Positions 15,762-24,639 of a stretch of DNA of 33,454 nucleotides are shown piece after piece (the stretch's first letter is position 1; each line of letters opens with the position of its first letter). The stretch lies in NCBI GenBank assembly GCA_023388315.1, contig JAEWGM010000034.1:1-33454 (forward strand). The letters are read 5' to 3'. A program made the position numbers and the translations under genes. This DNA comes from Bacteroidota bacterium. GTDB taxonomy: Bacteria; Bacteroidota; Bacteroidia; Bacteroidales; Dysgonomonadaceae. Under the pieces are notes generated by a model. That model ran no database searches. It was not told the DNA's origin and saw only the letters and a list, made by a program, of their open reading frames with translations.

Positions 15762-18515
15762 ATGAAAAAAATATTTTTACTTTTCACTTTTACACTCTTT
15801 TGTTTTTTTGCGCAGGGACAAGCAGAAACCGGTGGCTCCATTTCGGGCACGTTAATCGATAACGGTACAAAAGAACCCATTCCTTTGGCAAATATACGAA
15901 TTTTGAAGCCGGACAGCACGTTTGTTACAGGAAAAGCATCTGATAACAACGGACGTTTTTCCATTCCCGTGAGCAACGGTTCATATATTGTACACGTGTC
16001 ATATATCGGTTACAACGATGTGTATCAGAATACGCAAGTGACCTCTTCAAATGCCAATGTGCGATTGGGAAACATTGAATTAAGCGATGATAACATCCTG
16101 CTTTCCGAAACCGTAGTGACGGCCAAAGCACCCGAAATTGTGGTGCGCGGCGATACGGTGGAATACAATGCCGATTCCTACAAAGTGACGGAAAGCGCGG
16201 TACTGGAAGATTTATTGAAAAAAATGCCGGGCGTGGAAGTAGATTCCGAAGGAAGAATAACCGTTAATGGACGCCAAATACAAAAAATTATGGTGGACGG
16301 TGAAGAGTTTTTCAGCAGCGACCCCAAAGTGGCTTCTAAAAACCTGCCTGCCAGAATGATTGACCGCCTGCAAGTATTGGAAAGACGCACCGACATTTCG
16401 CAAATGACCGGTTTTGATGATGGCGAAGAGGAAGCGGTGATTAACTTAACCGTGCGCCCGGGAATGAAAGAAGGACTTTTTGGCAACGCGTTTGCCGGTT
16501 ACGGCAGCAAAGATCGATACGAAGCCAACGCGATGGTGAATTATATGAAAGACAAAGACCAATACACCGTTTTGGGCGGTATAAACAACACCAACAATGC
16601 TGGATTTTCCGACATTGCCTCATCCACTTTTGGCGGATTTGGCGGCAGAGGCCGCCGAGGCGGCGGAGGTGGTAACGGTATCTCTACATCGGCAAATGCC
16701 GGGGTGAATTTCAGCAAACAGTTTTCCCCCACGTTTAAATGGGGTGGGAACCTGCGCTTCGGTTCCACCGATAACCTGACTCTCTCTGATGTATATACCC
16801 AACATCTGCTAAGCAGTGGGAACACTTTTGAAAACGAAAGCAACAGACGCAACAATATAAGCCGCAATTTTAATGTAGATTTTCGAATGGAGTGGGAGCC
16901 TGACACGCTTACCAGGTTTATTTTCTCCCCCAACGCGTCGCTGCAACACAACCGCAGAAACGAAACGGGTGAGTACATTACCCGCAATATGGAAAACGAC
17001 ACCATCAACCACGGAGACTCGCGTTACTATTCAGAAGGAAACGGAAGAAACGTTGGTGGCCGACTGGATGTAAGCCGAAAATTGGGAAGCACAGGAAGAG
17101 TGATAAGCGCGCAATTGTCGGGCCATATGAATAACTCCGAAAATAACGGAACAAACGCGTCCAACACATTCTATAGCGGGCCGCGCCCGGATGACCTGCT
17201 GGATCAGCGTTTCTCCAATCTTAACTCAGGCAGAAACTGGCGCGCGTATCTGTCATATGTAGAGCCGGTAGGAAACAACAATTTTCTTCAAGTCGCGTAT
17301 AATTTTAGGCAAAATATTTCGGAATCCGACCGCGATACTCGCAGTAAAGACCTTTCGGGTGATTACACCGTGTTGGATTCGTTGTACAGCAAACGCACTG
17401 AAAACAATTTTGTGAATCAGGAAATAGAAGTCAATTTCCGTTCAATGAGGGAAAAGTACGATTATACAATTGGCTTTTCGGCACAACCGTCGCGCTCAAC
17501 CAGCAAATGGTCTATTGGCGACCAAGTGATTGACGACCTTACGCGCAGCGTGTGGAATTACGCGCCCATGGCACAATTCAACTACCGCTGGAGCCGCCAG
17601 CACAATCTACGGATACGCTATTCGGGCATTACCGACCAGCCATCGCTTAGCCAACTTTCGCCTGTGGTAGATGTGTCTGACCCGCTGAATATTACGTATG
17701 GTAATCCCGATTTGGATCCATCGTTCCGTCACAACTTGAACATCCGTTACAGAAACTCCAATCCGGAGAAAAGCAGTTTTTACGGCTTTTTCGGTAACGC
17801 CACTTACAACACCAACGACGTGGTGGTTTCCACAATGACCGACCCCGCCACAGGCCGCAGAGAAACCACCTACGAAAACGTAAAAGGCAACTGGAACGCC
17901 AACGGGCGTTTTGTGGCAAACGTGCCACTTCGTAACATTAAGTTTTCGGTTTCCAGCATGTCTTTCGCGAGCTACACACACTCCAACGGCTTTTCTAACC
18001 GCGAAAACAACTTAAACCGACGCACCAATTTATCGCAAGTGCTTGGATTAAACTATCGTTCCGATATTATAGATTTTGGTGTTCGGGGAAATTTTAGTTA
18101 CAACAACGTAAAAAACTCCCTACCAAGGCAGCAAGACCAAGAGTTCTTTAATTACGGCGGCAGCGCCAATACGGTTATTTATTTGCCCTACGATTTCAAT
18201 ATAGAAAGCGATGTCACTTATGCAACCAACTCCGGCTATGCCGATGGCTTCCAGCAAAATGAATGGCTGTGGAACGCGTCAATCCAAAAACAATTGTTTA
18301 AACAAAAGAACGGTACCATCCGTTTTAAGATATACGATATTTTGCAACAACGCAGCAACATAAACCGAACGGTTACGTCAAACTTTATTCGCGATACGGA
18401 AACCAATACGCTTACCAGCTATTTTATGGTTCATTTTATCTATCGCTTCAATATATTTAAAGGCGGCGCCACAGCCGAGGATATGCAAAGAGGCGGCCGT
18501 GGGCGTAGGTTTTAA
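15762..18515 (+). CDS. Outer membrane beta-barrel protein with carboxypeptidase-regulatory-like domain
   Basis: The protein has 917 residues from the ATG at 15762 (MKKIFLLFTF...). A signal peptide of about 20 residues ends near FFAQGQA. Residues about 24-105 form a CarboxypepD_reg-like beta-sandwich (GGSISGTLIDNGTKEPIPLANI...YIGY). A plug-like region follows (LLKKMPGVEVDSEGRITVNG, then MVDGEEFFSSDPK...). The rest is a repetitive aromatic/Asn-rich beta-barrel of the OMP_b-brl_3 type. No clear TonB box is seen. A Gly/Arg-rich insert lies near residues 288-306 and the protein ends GGRGRRF. A sensor kinase gene starts 36 bases downstream with no promoter box between. The ligand is unknown. Confidence 0.88.
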   Translation: MKKIFLLFTFTLFCFFAQGQAETGGSISGTLIDNGTKEPIPLANIRILKPDSTFVTGKASDNNGRFSIPVSNGSYIVHVSYIGYNDVYQNTQVTSSNANVRLGNIELSDDNILLSETVVTAKAPEIVVRGDTVEYNADSYKVTESAVLEDLLKKMPGVEVDSEGRITVNGRQIQKIMVDGEEFFSSDPKVASKNLPARMIDRLQVLERRTDISQMTGFDDGEEEAVINLTVRPGMKEGLFGNAFAGYGSKDRYEANAMVNYMKDKDQYTVLGGINNTNNAGFSDIASSTFGGFGGRGRRGGGGGNGISTSANAGVNFSKQFSPTFKWGGNLRFGSTDNLTLSDVYTQHLLSSGNTFENESNRRNNISRNFNVDFRMEWEPDTLTRFIFSPNASLQHNRRNETGEYITRNMENDTINHGDSRYYSEGNGRNVGGRLDVSRKLGSTGRVISAQLSGHMNNSENNGTNASNTFYSGPRPDDLLDQRFSNLNSGRNWRAYLSYVEPVGNNNFLQVAYNFRQNISESDRDTRSKDLSGDYTVLDSLYSKRTENNFVNQEIEVNFRSMREKYDYTIGFSAQPSRSTSKWSIGDQVIDDLTRSVWNYAPMAQFNYRWSRQHNLRIRYSGITDQPSLSQLSPVVDVSDPLNITYGNPDLDPSFRHNLNIRYRNSNPEKSSFYGFFGNATYNTNDVVVSTMTDPATGRRETTYENVKGNWNANGRFVANVPLRNIKFSVSSMSFASYTHSNGFSNRENNLNRRTNLSQVLGLNYRSDIIDFGVRGNFSYNNVKNSLPRQQDQEFFNYGGSANTVIYLPYDFNIESDVTYATNSGYADGFQQNEWLWNASIQKQLFKQKNGTIRFKIYDILQQRSNINRTVTSNFIRDTETNTLTSYFMVHFIYRFNIFKGGATAEDMQRGGRGRRF

Positions 18516-18551
18516 TAATTAAATTTATGTGTCATACCAAATAAAATCGCA

Positions 18552-19622
18552 ATGAAAAATACACTGATTGGCAATACAAAAAGTTATTGGAACAATGTGT
18601 TTGTCCATATTTTGCTATGGGGCGTCATTATTGTACTTCCATACTTTTTTTTCGATTCGCAAACGTTTTTCGATACACGGCGCTTTATGCGCTCTATGTT
18701 TGAAACCTTGGGTTTTTTGATTGTTTTTTATGTGAATTATTTTCTATTGATTGAAAAATTCCTCTTTAAAAGAAAAAACAAAGAATTCATCATTGCCAAC
18801 CTCGTGCTTATTTTCTTAACGGCGCTTCTGATGCATTACGGCCGTCTGTGGTACGAAGGGTTGGTTCCCGATTTGTTCCCACGCCGCCGTCATCGTCCTA
18901 TTTCGCCCTATTTCTTTCTCATCAAAAATGCCACCACGCTTTTTTTGATGATGGGGCTGAGCGTTGCATTGAAAATGACGTTCCGCTGGTTTGAAGTGGA
19001 AAACGAACGCAAAGAACTGGAGAAAGCAAAATCCGAAGCGGAGTTGCAAAACATTAAAAATCAAATTAATCCGCACTTCCTACTCAATACGCTCAATAAC
19101 ATTTACGCGCTCATTGAGTTTAACCCACCCAAAGCGCAACAAGCCGTGGTTGATTTAAGCAAAATGCTTCGCCACCTGTTGTACGATAACAACCAAACCT
19201 ATGCGCCCTTGCGGCAGGAAGTGGATTTTATGCAAAACTACATTGAACTGATGCGCATCCGATTGCCCGAAAACGTGAAGTTGTCCACCGATTTTGTTTA
19301 TTCCGAAACCGGAAACACCATGATTTCTCCGCTAATTTTTATATCTTTGGTGGAAAATGCATTCAAGCATGGCATTAGTGGCGACAAGCCGTCGTTTATC
19401 GACCTCCGCTTACGCGAGCATCCCGATGGGAAAGTAGAGTTTATTTCGCGCAACAGCTATTTCCCAAAATCGGAATCCGATAAAAGCGGAAGCGGCATTG
19501 GGCTGGAACTCGTTAAAAAGCGGTTAGAGTTGCTCTATCCCGGACAATACACGTGGAATACGTCCATAGAAAACGATGTGTACACTACCGTGCTTTTAAT
19601 CGATACGAAAAAACAACAATAA
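18552..19622 (+). CDS. LytS-family sensor histidine kinase
   Basis: This 356-residue inner-membrane kinase has four hydrophobic segments (about 15-35, 50-68, 78-96, 122-142). A short coiled coil leads to the His_kinase domain with the box NQINPHFLLNTLNNIYALIE, in which His175 is the likely phosphoacceptor. The N-box is SLVENAFKHGI, and the ATP-lid Gly box is GSGIGLELVKKRLELLYPG. There is no periplasmic sensor domain, which is typical for this family in Bacteroidota. Its TAA shares one base with the ATG of the response regulator gene (19620-19624), so the pair is translationally coupled. The upstream beta-barrel gene is likely in the same transcript. Confidence 0.94.
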   Translation: MKNTLIGNTKSYWNNVFVHILLWGVIIVLPYFFFDSQTFFDTRRFMRSMFETLGFLIVFYVNYFLLIEKFLFKRKNKEFIIANLVLIFLTALLMHYGRLWYEGLVPDLFPRRRHRPISPYFFLIKNATTLFLMMGLSVALKMTFRWFEVENERKELEKAKSEAELQNIKNQINPHFLLNTLNNIYALIEFNPPKAQQAVVDLSKMLRHLLYDNNQTYAPLRQEVDFMQNYIELMRIRLPENVKLSTDFVYSETGNTMISPLIFISLVENAFKHGISGDKPSFIDLRLREHPDGKVEFISRNSYFPKSESDKSGSGIGLELVKKRLELLYPGQYTWNTSIENDVYTTVLLIDTKKQQ

Positions 19623-20329
19623 TGGTACTCAATTGCTGGATTGTGGATGACGAGCCATTAGCGCTCTCGTTGCTAGAATCGTACGTTCAGAAAACCTCTT
19701 TTCTGAAACTAACGGGCAAATTTAGCAACGCCGTTTCCGCTTTGCAGCGCATTGCCCACGAAAAAGTGGATGTGTTGTTTCTGGATATTCAAATGCCCGA
19801 AATGAACGGCATGGATTTTGCCCGCACCGTGAGCGAAAACACACGCATTATTTTCACCACCGCCTTTAGCGAATACGCGCTGGAAGGATATAAAGTGAGC
19901 GCCATTGATTACCTACTGAAACCTTTTTCTTTTTCCGATTTTCTTACCGCCGCTAATAAAGCGCTTAAGTGGTTTGAACAAACTTCTGTTCAGCAGGCAC
20001 CGTCAGGCGAAACCAAAACGGGAATTTTTATCAAATCGGATTACCGACTTATTCAGCTGCTTTATGACGATATTTTGTTCATTGAAGGGTTGAAAGATTA
20101 CGTGAAATTTTACCTCGCGAACGAGCCCAAACCCATTCTCTCCCTAATGAGCCTGAAAGGCTTGGAAGCGGAGCTGCCGCAAGACAGGTTTGTGAGGGTG
20201 CATCGTTCCTACATTATCCAGAAAAACAAAATTACCAGCATCAATAAAAACCGAATTTCCATCGGGAAAAAACAAATTCCCATTGGCGAAACGTATCGTC
20301 AGCAGTTTTTTGCTTTGATTGAAAAGTAA
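19622..20329 (+). CDS. LytTR-family response regulator
   Basis: This 235-residue protein has an N-terminal receiver (about 1-118) with the acidic pair Asp9/Asp10, phosphoacceptor Asp55 in VLFLDIQMPEM, Thr80 and Lys100 (LLKPF). The LytTR DNA-binding domain is at about 135-235 (FVRVHRSYIIQKNKI...). The ATG at 19622 overlaps the kinase stop; a longer in-frame extension inside the kinase gene is rejected because it would precede the first receiver strand. LytTR regulators bind pairs of short direct repeats upstream of targets. The adjacent export operon is a natural candidate target, but that is inference. Confidence 0.94.
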   Translation: MVLNCWIVDDEPLALSLLESYVQKTSFLKLTGKFSNAVSALQRIAHEKVDVLFLDIQMPEMNGMDFARTVSENTRIIFTTAFSEYALEGYKVSAIDYLLKPFSFSDFLTAANKALKWFEQTSVQQAPSGETKTGIFIKSDYRLIQLLYDDILFIEGLKDYVKFYLANEPKPILSLMSLKGLEAELPQDRFVRVHRSYIIQKNKITSINKNRISIGKKQIPIGETYRQQFFALIEK

Positions 20330-20409
20330 AGAACATTTAGATAAGTAGTCGAAGAATAAAAATAGTTTACTCGGTTGCCGCTCCGATGAGGTTTTCGAAA
20401 AACGCATTA

Positions 20410-20440
20410 TTGCTTTGTAGTCGTTTTTAATCTATATTTG
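20410..20440 (+). promoter_or_regulatory. Promoter of the ABC/efflux operon
   Basis: TTG (20410-20412), a 20-base spacer and TATATTTG (20433-20440) fit the Bacteroidota -33/-7 pattern. The -7 box lies 20 bases before the ATG at 20461. The 131-base gap after the response regulator gene has room for a LytTR binding site, but I do not see a convincing direct repeat. Confidence 0.65.
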
Positions 20441-20460
20441 TACCCAAGAAAATCTCTACA

Positions 20461-21153
20461 ATGAAAACAATAGCCAAGTTAGTTCAGGCAGGCAAAGAAT
20501 ACAAAACAGGCGACAGCACCATCGTGGCGCTGGAACCTACAGATGTGGAGTTTAAGCAAGGTGAGGTTACGCTCATTGTGGGGCCTTCCGGCTCTGGAAA
20601 AACCACATTGCTTTCTTTGTTGGGATGCGTAATTTATCCCACTTCGGGAGAAGTCTGGGTTGACGATACGCTAGTAAGCGAATTATCCGAAAAAGAATTA
20701 TCGGAATTGCGTTTATCCAAAATTGGCTTTGTGTTTCAGGGGTTTAATCTGTTAGCGCCGCTTAACGCGCTCGAAAATGTGATGCAGCCGTTGTTGCTGC
20801 AAGGCATGCATCGGAACCAAGCCAAAGAAGCTTCCATTAAACTTATCCGTGAATTTCAAATGGAAAGCCGCGTGAAGAACCTTCCCAAAAAACTGAGTGG
20901 GGGCGAACAACAGCGCATTGCCATAGCGCGCGCTTTGGTAACCGACCCGTCGCTTATTCTTTGTGATGAGCCTACAGCCGCCCTCGATCACAAAAGTGCG
21001 GTAATTGTGATGGATATGTTGCGGTCGCTTGCTCAGCAAGACCGTGCGGTACTGATTGTAACACACGACCCGAGACTAAAAAAATATGCCGACCGCACGA
21101 TTTATGTTTCGGAAGGAAAAATAAGCGAAACACCCATCGATGAAGAATTGTAA
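20461..21153 (+). CDS. ABC transporter ATP-binding protein (MacB/LolD/DevA type)
   Basis: This 230-residue single ATPase domain shows Walker A GPSGSGKTT (41-49), Q-loop Gln93, signature LSGGE (145-149), Walker B ending Asp169-Glu170 and the switch His202. Size and sequence fit the ATPases that drive FtsX-type permeases (MacB, LolD, DevA), which act by mechanotransmission rather than substrate transport through the membrane domains. The partner genes follow directly: a lipoprotein adaptor after 20 bases, a permease and a TolC-like channel. Together they should form a tripartite envelope-spanning export pump. Confidence 0.95.
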   Translation: MKTIAKLVQAGKEYKTGDSTIVALEPTDVEFKQGEVTLIVGPSGSGKTTLLSLLGCVIYPTSGEVWVDDTLVSELSEKELSELRLSKIGFVFQGFNLLAPLNALENVMQPLLLQGMHRNQAKEASIKLIREFQMESRVKNLPKKLSGGEQQRIAIARALVTDPSLILCDEPTAALDHKSAVIVMDMLRSLAQQDRAVLIVTHDPRLKKYADRTIYVSEGKISETPIDEEL

Positions 21154-21173
21154 CCGACAGAAAAACAGCTGAT

Positions 21174-22100
21174 ATGAATAAAAAAATAATCTTCTACTTT
21201 ATGTTGTTGCCTATGCTTGCATGTGGCAATAAAAAAGAGGAACCCTCACAAACGGAACCGCTTCCCGTTACGCGCATTGTGGGAATCGGAAAAGTCACGC
21301 CCCAAGGCGGGGTGAGTGAATTGGCATCGCCCTCATCGGGAATCGTGCGCGAAATTATTGCCATACCCGGAGATGCGGTGAAGGAAGGAGATATTCTGGT
21401 TGTGCTTGATAATGCGGACCAAACATTATCGCTTCGCGAAGCCGAAAGCCGCATTGCCTCGCAACAACGCAGCTTGCAGTCGGCAAAAATAAATGTAGAG
21501 CGAGAGCGCATCGCGTTGAAAGAAAAACAGCGTTTGTTGAACGACGCTCGGGAGCTGTTGCAAGCCGGAGCGACATCGGGTGAAAACGTACGCACCCTTC
21601 AAAATGAATACGAGCAAGGCGTGCAACAGTTGCGCAAATTGGAAAGCGATTTGCAGGCACAACAAGCCCAGTTAAACGAAGCCGCAGTGCAACGAGACGC
21701 ACGCCTGAAAGATTTAAACCGCACACAACTCACAGCACCTATGAACGGCCGTGTGTTGGATATTTCGGCACGCGTGGGCGAAGCCTTGAACGTGCACGAA
21801 ACGTACGCGCGTATGTCGCCGGAGGCGCCTCTTATTGTTTTGGCGGAGATTGACGAGTTGTTCGCTGATAAATTAACTCAAGGGCAAAACTGCTCCATTT
21901 ATCTTGTTGGCGATAGTACGGCCGTGGCCACGGGAGATATTCTTCGTGTTTCGGCCGATTTAAAGCGAAAATCGTTGTTCTCCGATGGCGGAAACGAAAT
22001 GGAAGACCGCCGTGTACGCGAAATTGAAGTTTCGCTTCGCGATATGAAATCGCCTTTGCTTATCGATACCAAAGTGGAATGTGTGGTGCACCTAAATTAA
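21174..22100 (+). CDS. HlyD-like periplasmic adaptor lipoprotein
   Basis: This 308-residue protein has a signal peptide and lipobox ending at Cys17 (PMLAC). The mature part starts with a barrel-sandwich strand set (VGIGKVTPQGGVSELASPSSGIVREI). An alpha-helical hairpin rich in Glu, Gln, Arg and Leu follows (about residues 80-175), then the returning lipoyl half (RTQLTAPMNGRVLDISARVGEALN) and a beta-barrel end. It is the membrane-fusion subunit linking the FtsX-like permease to the outer-membrane channel, similar to cyanobacterial DevB/MacA. The lipid anchor would hold it to the inner membrane or another membrane face. The permease gene follows after 7 bases. Confidence 0.9.
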   Translation: MNKKIIFYFMLLPMLACGNKKEEPSQTEPLPVTRIVGIGKVTPQGGVSELASPSSGIVREIIAIPGDAVKEGDILVVLDNADQTLSLREAESRIASQQRSLQSAKINVERERIALKEKQRLLNDARELLQAGATSGENVRTLQNEYEQGVQQLRKLESDLQAQQAQLNEAAVQRDARLKDLNRTQLTAPMNGRVLDISARVGEALNVHETYARMSPEAPLIVLAEIDELFADKLTQGQNCSIYLVGDSTAVATGDILRVSADLKRKSLFSDGGNEMEDRRVREIEVSLRDMKSPLLIDTKVECVVHLN

Positions 22101-22107
22101 CCATTGT

Positions 22108-23244
22108 ATGCTCTCAATTGCCTATAAGTTTATCCGTTTTGAGAAATCGAAAAGCCTTGGAATTCTCACTGCCATTGTCATCAGCATCTATTTAATTGGT
22201 GTTGAACTGGGCATGTTTTTCTATTTGGCGGGATTGATAGAAGGCATTGTAACCAATTCAAATCCCGCTTATGCTCAGGTGTTTGTGGTAAATAAGCAGA
22301 CGGAAAACATCAACCAACTTTCGCCTTTCGATGAGCGGTGGGTAAACCAACTTCGTAGCGTGGAAGGTGTGGACAATACGCATGGTTTTGTGCTCGCCGG
22401 CGTAACCGTTAAATTTCCAAACGGAGACGAGGCGCCCGCTTTTGTTATCGGCAGCGATTATCCGGCTTTGGCCGCGGGCCCTTCAGCAGAATTGATAAAC
22501 ACCGGAACAATACAAGATTTGGCGCTTCCGGGCACGGTTTCAACCGATTTTTACGACAATAAAACCTTCGGTTACGATGTGGTGCGCGGTACCCGTTTCG
22601 AGATAAACGGAAAAGCGGCTACTGTGGGCGCCACCACAAAAAACGCGAAAGGATTCAACAACCCCATTTTGTACACCACTATGTCCAAAGCGAGATATTA
22701 TTCCGGTTTTTCTGATTATATGGTTAACGGCGTAATTGTCACCGTGAAAAATGCCGAAAACATTGATGCCGTGGTGAGCCGCATCAATCGGTTGGCGCCC
22801 AATTTAAAAGCGTGGCGCGCCGAGAAACTGGGCAGAAATACAGTCATTAATGTGATGACAGCCAACAATATGGGAATGAGTTTTGGCACGCTCATTATTT
22901 TTGGCATCATCAGCGGTTTTTTTATTATTGGCCTCACAATGTATTCCGCTACTTACGACCGCATTAAAGATTACGGTACGCTCAAAGCCATTGGCGCGTC
23001 GGGGAAATATGTAACCCGTTTGGTGCTGATGCAATCGTTCATTTATGGCGTGGCGGGCTTTTTAATTTCACTTGTGATGCTTTTTTTAACGAAAATAGGG
23101 ATGGCAAAAGCCGGGCTCATTATTCGATTAACACCGCTTTTCTTGCTATTCCTTTTTCTGGTTACCTTGCTCATTGCCGTGGGTAGTTCATATTTTTCCG
23201 TGAAAAAACTACGCAAGGTGGAGCCTTCATCCGTATTTCGTTAA
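22108..23244 (+). CDS. FtsX-like ABC transporter permease (DevC-like)
   Basis: This 378-residue protein has one N-terminal membrane segment (about 17-45). A long periplasmic domain follows (about 50-255, MacB_PCD-like, opening VVNKQTENINQLSPFDERWV). Three C-terminal membrane segments (about 258-370) form the FtsX domain, with DRIKDYGTLKAIGASGKYV as the conserved coupling region. This 1+3 topology is that of MacB/DevC-type permeases. It partners the ATPase and adaptor encoded immediately upstream. The exported substrate is not evident; a glycolipid, peptide or drug are all possible. Confidence 0.92.
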   Translation: MLSIAYKFIRFEKSKSLGILTAIVISIYLIGVELGMFFYLAGLIEGIVTNSNPAYAQVFVVNKQTENINQLSPFDERWVNQLRSVEGVDNTHGFVLAGVTVKFPNGDEAPAFVIGSDYPALAAGPSAELINTGTIQDLALPGTVSTDFYDNKTFGYDVVRGTRFEINGKAATVGATTKNAKGFNNPILYTTMSKARYYSGFSDYMVNGVIVTVKNAENIDAVVSRINRLAPNLKAWRAEKLGRNTVINVMTANNMGMSFGTLIIFGIISGFFIIGLTMYSATYDRIKDYGTLKAIGASGKYVTRLVLMQSFIYGVAGFLISLVMLFLTKIGMAKAGLIIRLTPLFLLFLFLVTLLIAVGSSYFSVKKLRKVEPSSVFR

Positions 23245-23273
23245 AGTTGCAAATGCTATCAAAATCAATAAAA

Positions 23274-24608
23274 ATGAAAAAAACGGCCTCTATATTTTTC
23301 GTAATATTTTTCTCTTTTGCTTTGCAGGCGCAAGAAGTTCAACTGAATAACCTCACCCTAAACGAGGCAATCACATATTCTTTACAGCATTCGCCTTTGC
23401 ATAATATACAAAAAATGAAGTTGGAAGAAGCTCGTTTGCAACTGGAAGAAGCAAAGCTCACGCACATTCCCACCGTATATGCTTCGGGCGATGTGCGCAA
23501 CAACCTCATCATTCCCTCCACACCCGTGCCGGCTATCATTCTCGACCCCGATGCTTCGCCCGATGAAACCATCTATATGAAATTCAATACTAAATGGAAT
23601 GCGACAGCAGGATTAAACCTTAGTTACGATTTGTTTAATCCCGAGAAAATGGGACGCGTGGCCGAACAAAAACAACAATTAAAAATTTTGGAATACGATG
23701 CGCAACTCTCGGAAAACGACCTACGGGCGAAGGTAGCTATGGCGTATGCCGAATGTGTAATCGCTCAAGAACAATTGTTTGCCTTGGCGGCTGACACGGC
23801 ATATTATACCCGCGCGTTGCTCCAAGCCGAAGATTTGTATGCCAAAGAAAAAATTGCCCTTACCGAGAAAAACAATGCGCAAACGGCGCTCAATGAATCG
23901 TTGATGCGTTATTTGCAAGGAGAAAAAATATTGTCCGACACAAAATCGAATTTATTGTACGTGATGGGGGAGGAGTTATCGCCCGAAAACATCCGTGCGC
24001 TGCGTGTAACAGAAAGCATCAACGAGTTATACGAAAAAATGGAGCGCACTTTTTCTCCTGATGCCGCAGCTCATCTTAGCGAATTGCGACAAAACCAAGT
24101 GATTGCCCTTGCGGGCGAGCGAGTGCGTTTCGCGGCGTTAAAATATGCGCCCACCGTAACGCTCAACGGATATTATGGCACCAATTTTTATAATAACGAG
24201 TTCAAACTTTTTAATTCCGATTTGTGGCGGGGAAACAGTTATATCGGGCTGTCGCTGAAAGTGCCCATTACACAAGCATTGAGCACATCAAAAGAAGTTT
24301 CCCGTTTGCGGATGCAAGAAACAATTGAAAGGGAAAATTTACGCGACATCCTACAAACGCGCGAAAAAGACCGATGGAACGAATTCTCCTTGCTTGAAGT
24401 AAACAGAAAAAACTTTCGGTTGAGCCTTGAAAATCTGGAAATGAGCCGTCAAAACCTGCATGCTGCCGGTGTGCAATTGGAGAAAGGCTACATTCTTGAA
24501 AAGGATTTTATGGAAGAACAATTGAAAATGCAAAATGCCCGACAGAATTATATGCAGGCGGCCTTCGATGTTTTTTCCAGCTACGTGGCCATTGAAAAAT
24601 TGAAATAA
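23274..24608 (+). CDS. TolC-family outer membrane channel protein
   Basis: The protein has 444 residues from the ATG at 23274 (MKKTASIFF...), chosen because a normal signal peptide (to about FALQAQE) starts there. An in-frame extension to 23247 would place charged residues ahead of it. Two OEP repeats are visible: long amphipathic helices starting TLNEAITYSLQHSPLHN, then the second repeat near HLSELRQNQVIALAGERVRFA. The beta-strand segments between them are short and aromatic (LNLSYDLFNP; LNGYYGTNFYNNEFKLF). It forms the outer-membrane duct of the pump encoded upstream. Confidence 0.92.
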   Translation: MKKTASIFFVIFFSFALQAQEVQLNNLTLNEAITYSLQHSPLHNIQKMKLEEARLQLEEAKLTHIPTVYASGDVRNNLIIPSTPVPAIILDPDASPDETIYMKFNTKWNATAGLNLSYDLFNPEKMGRVAEQKQQLKILEYDAQLSENDLRAKVAMAYAECVIAQEQLFALAADTAYYTRALLQAEDLYAKEKIALTEKNNAQTALNESLMRYLQGEKILSDTKSNLLYVMGEELSPENIRALRVTESINELYEKMERTFSPDAAAHLSELRQNQVIALAGERVRFAALKYAPTVTLNGYYGTNFYNNEFKLFNSDLWRGNSYIGLSLKVPITQALSTSKEVSRLRMQETIERENLRDILQTREKDRWNEFSLLEVNRKNFRLSLENLEMSRQNLHAAGVQLEKGYILEKDFMEEQLKMQNARQNYMQAAFDVFSSYVAIEKLK

Positions 24609-24639
24609 TCGATTCTGAGAAAACACGCTGCGTTATAAA

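Noticed and set aside
16541..17008. 155-residue minus-strand frame opposite the beta-barrel gene
   Set aside because: Pro/Leu/Ser-rich shadow of the Gly-rich region of the plus-strand gene; no domain and no promoter or start context.
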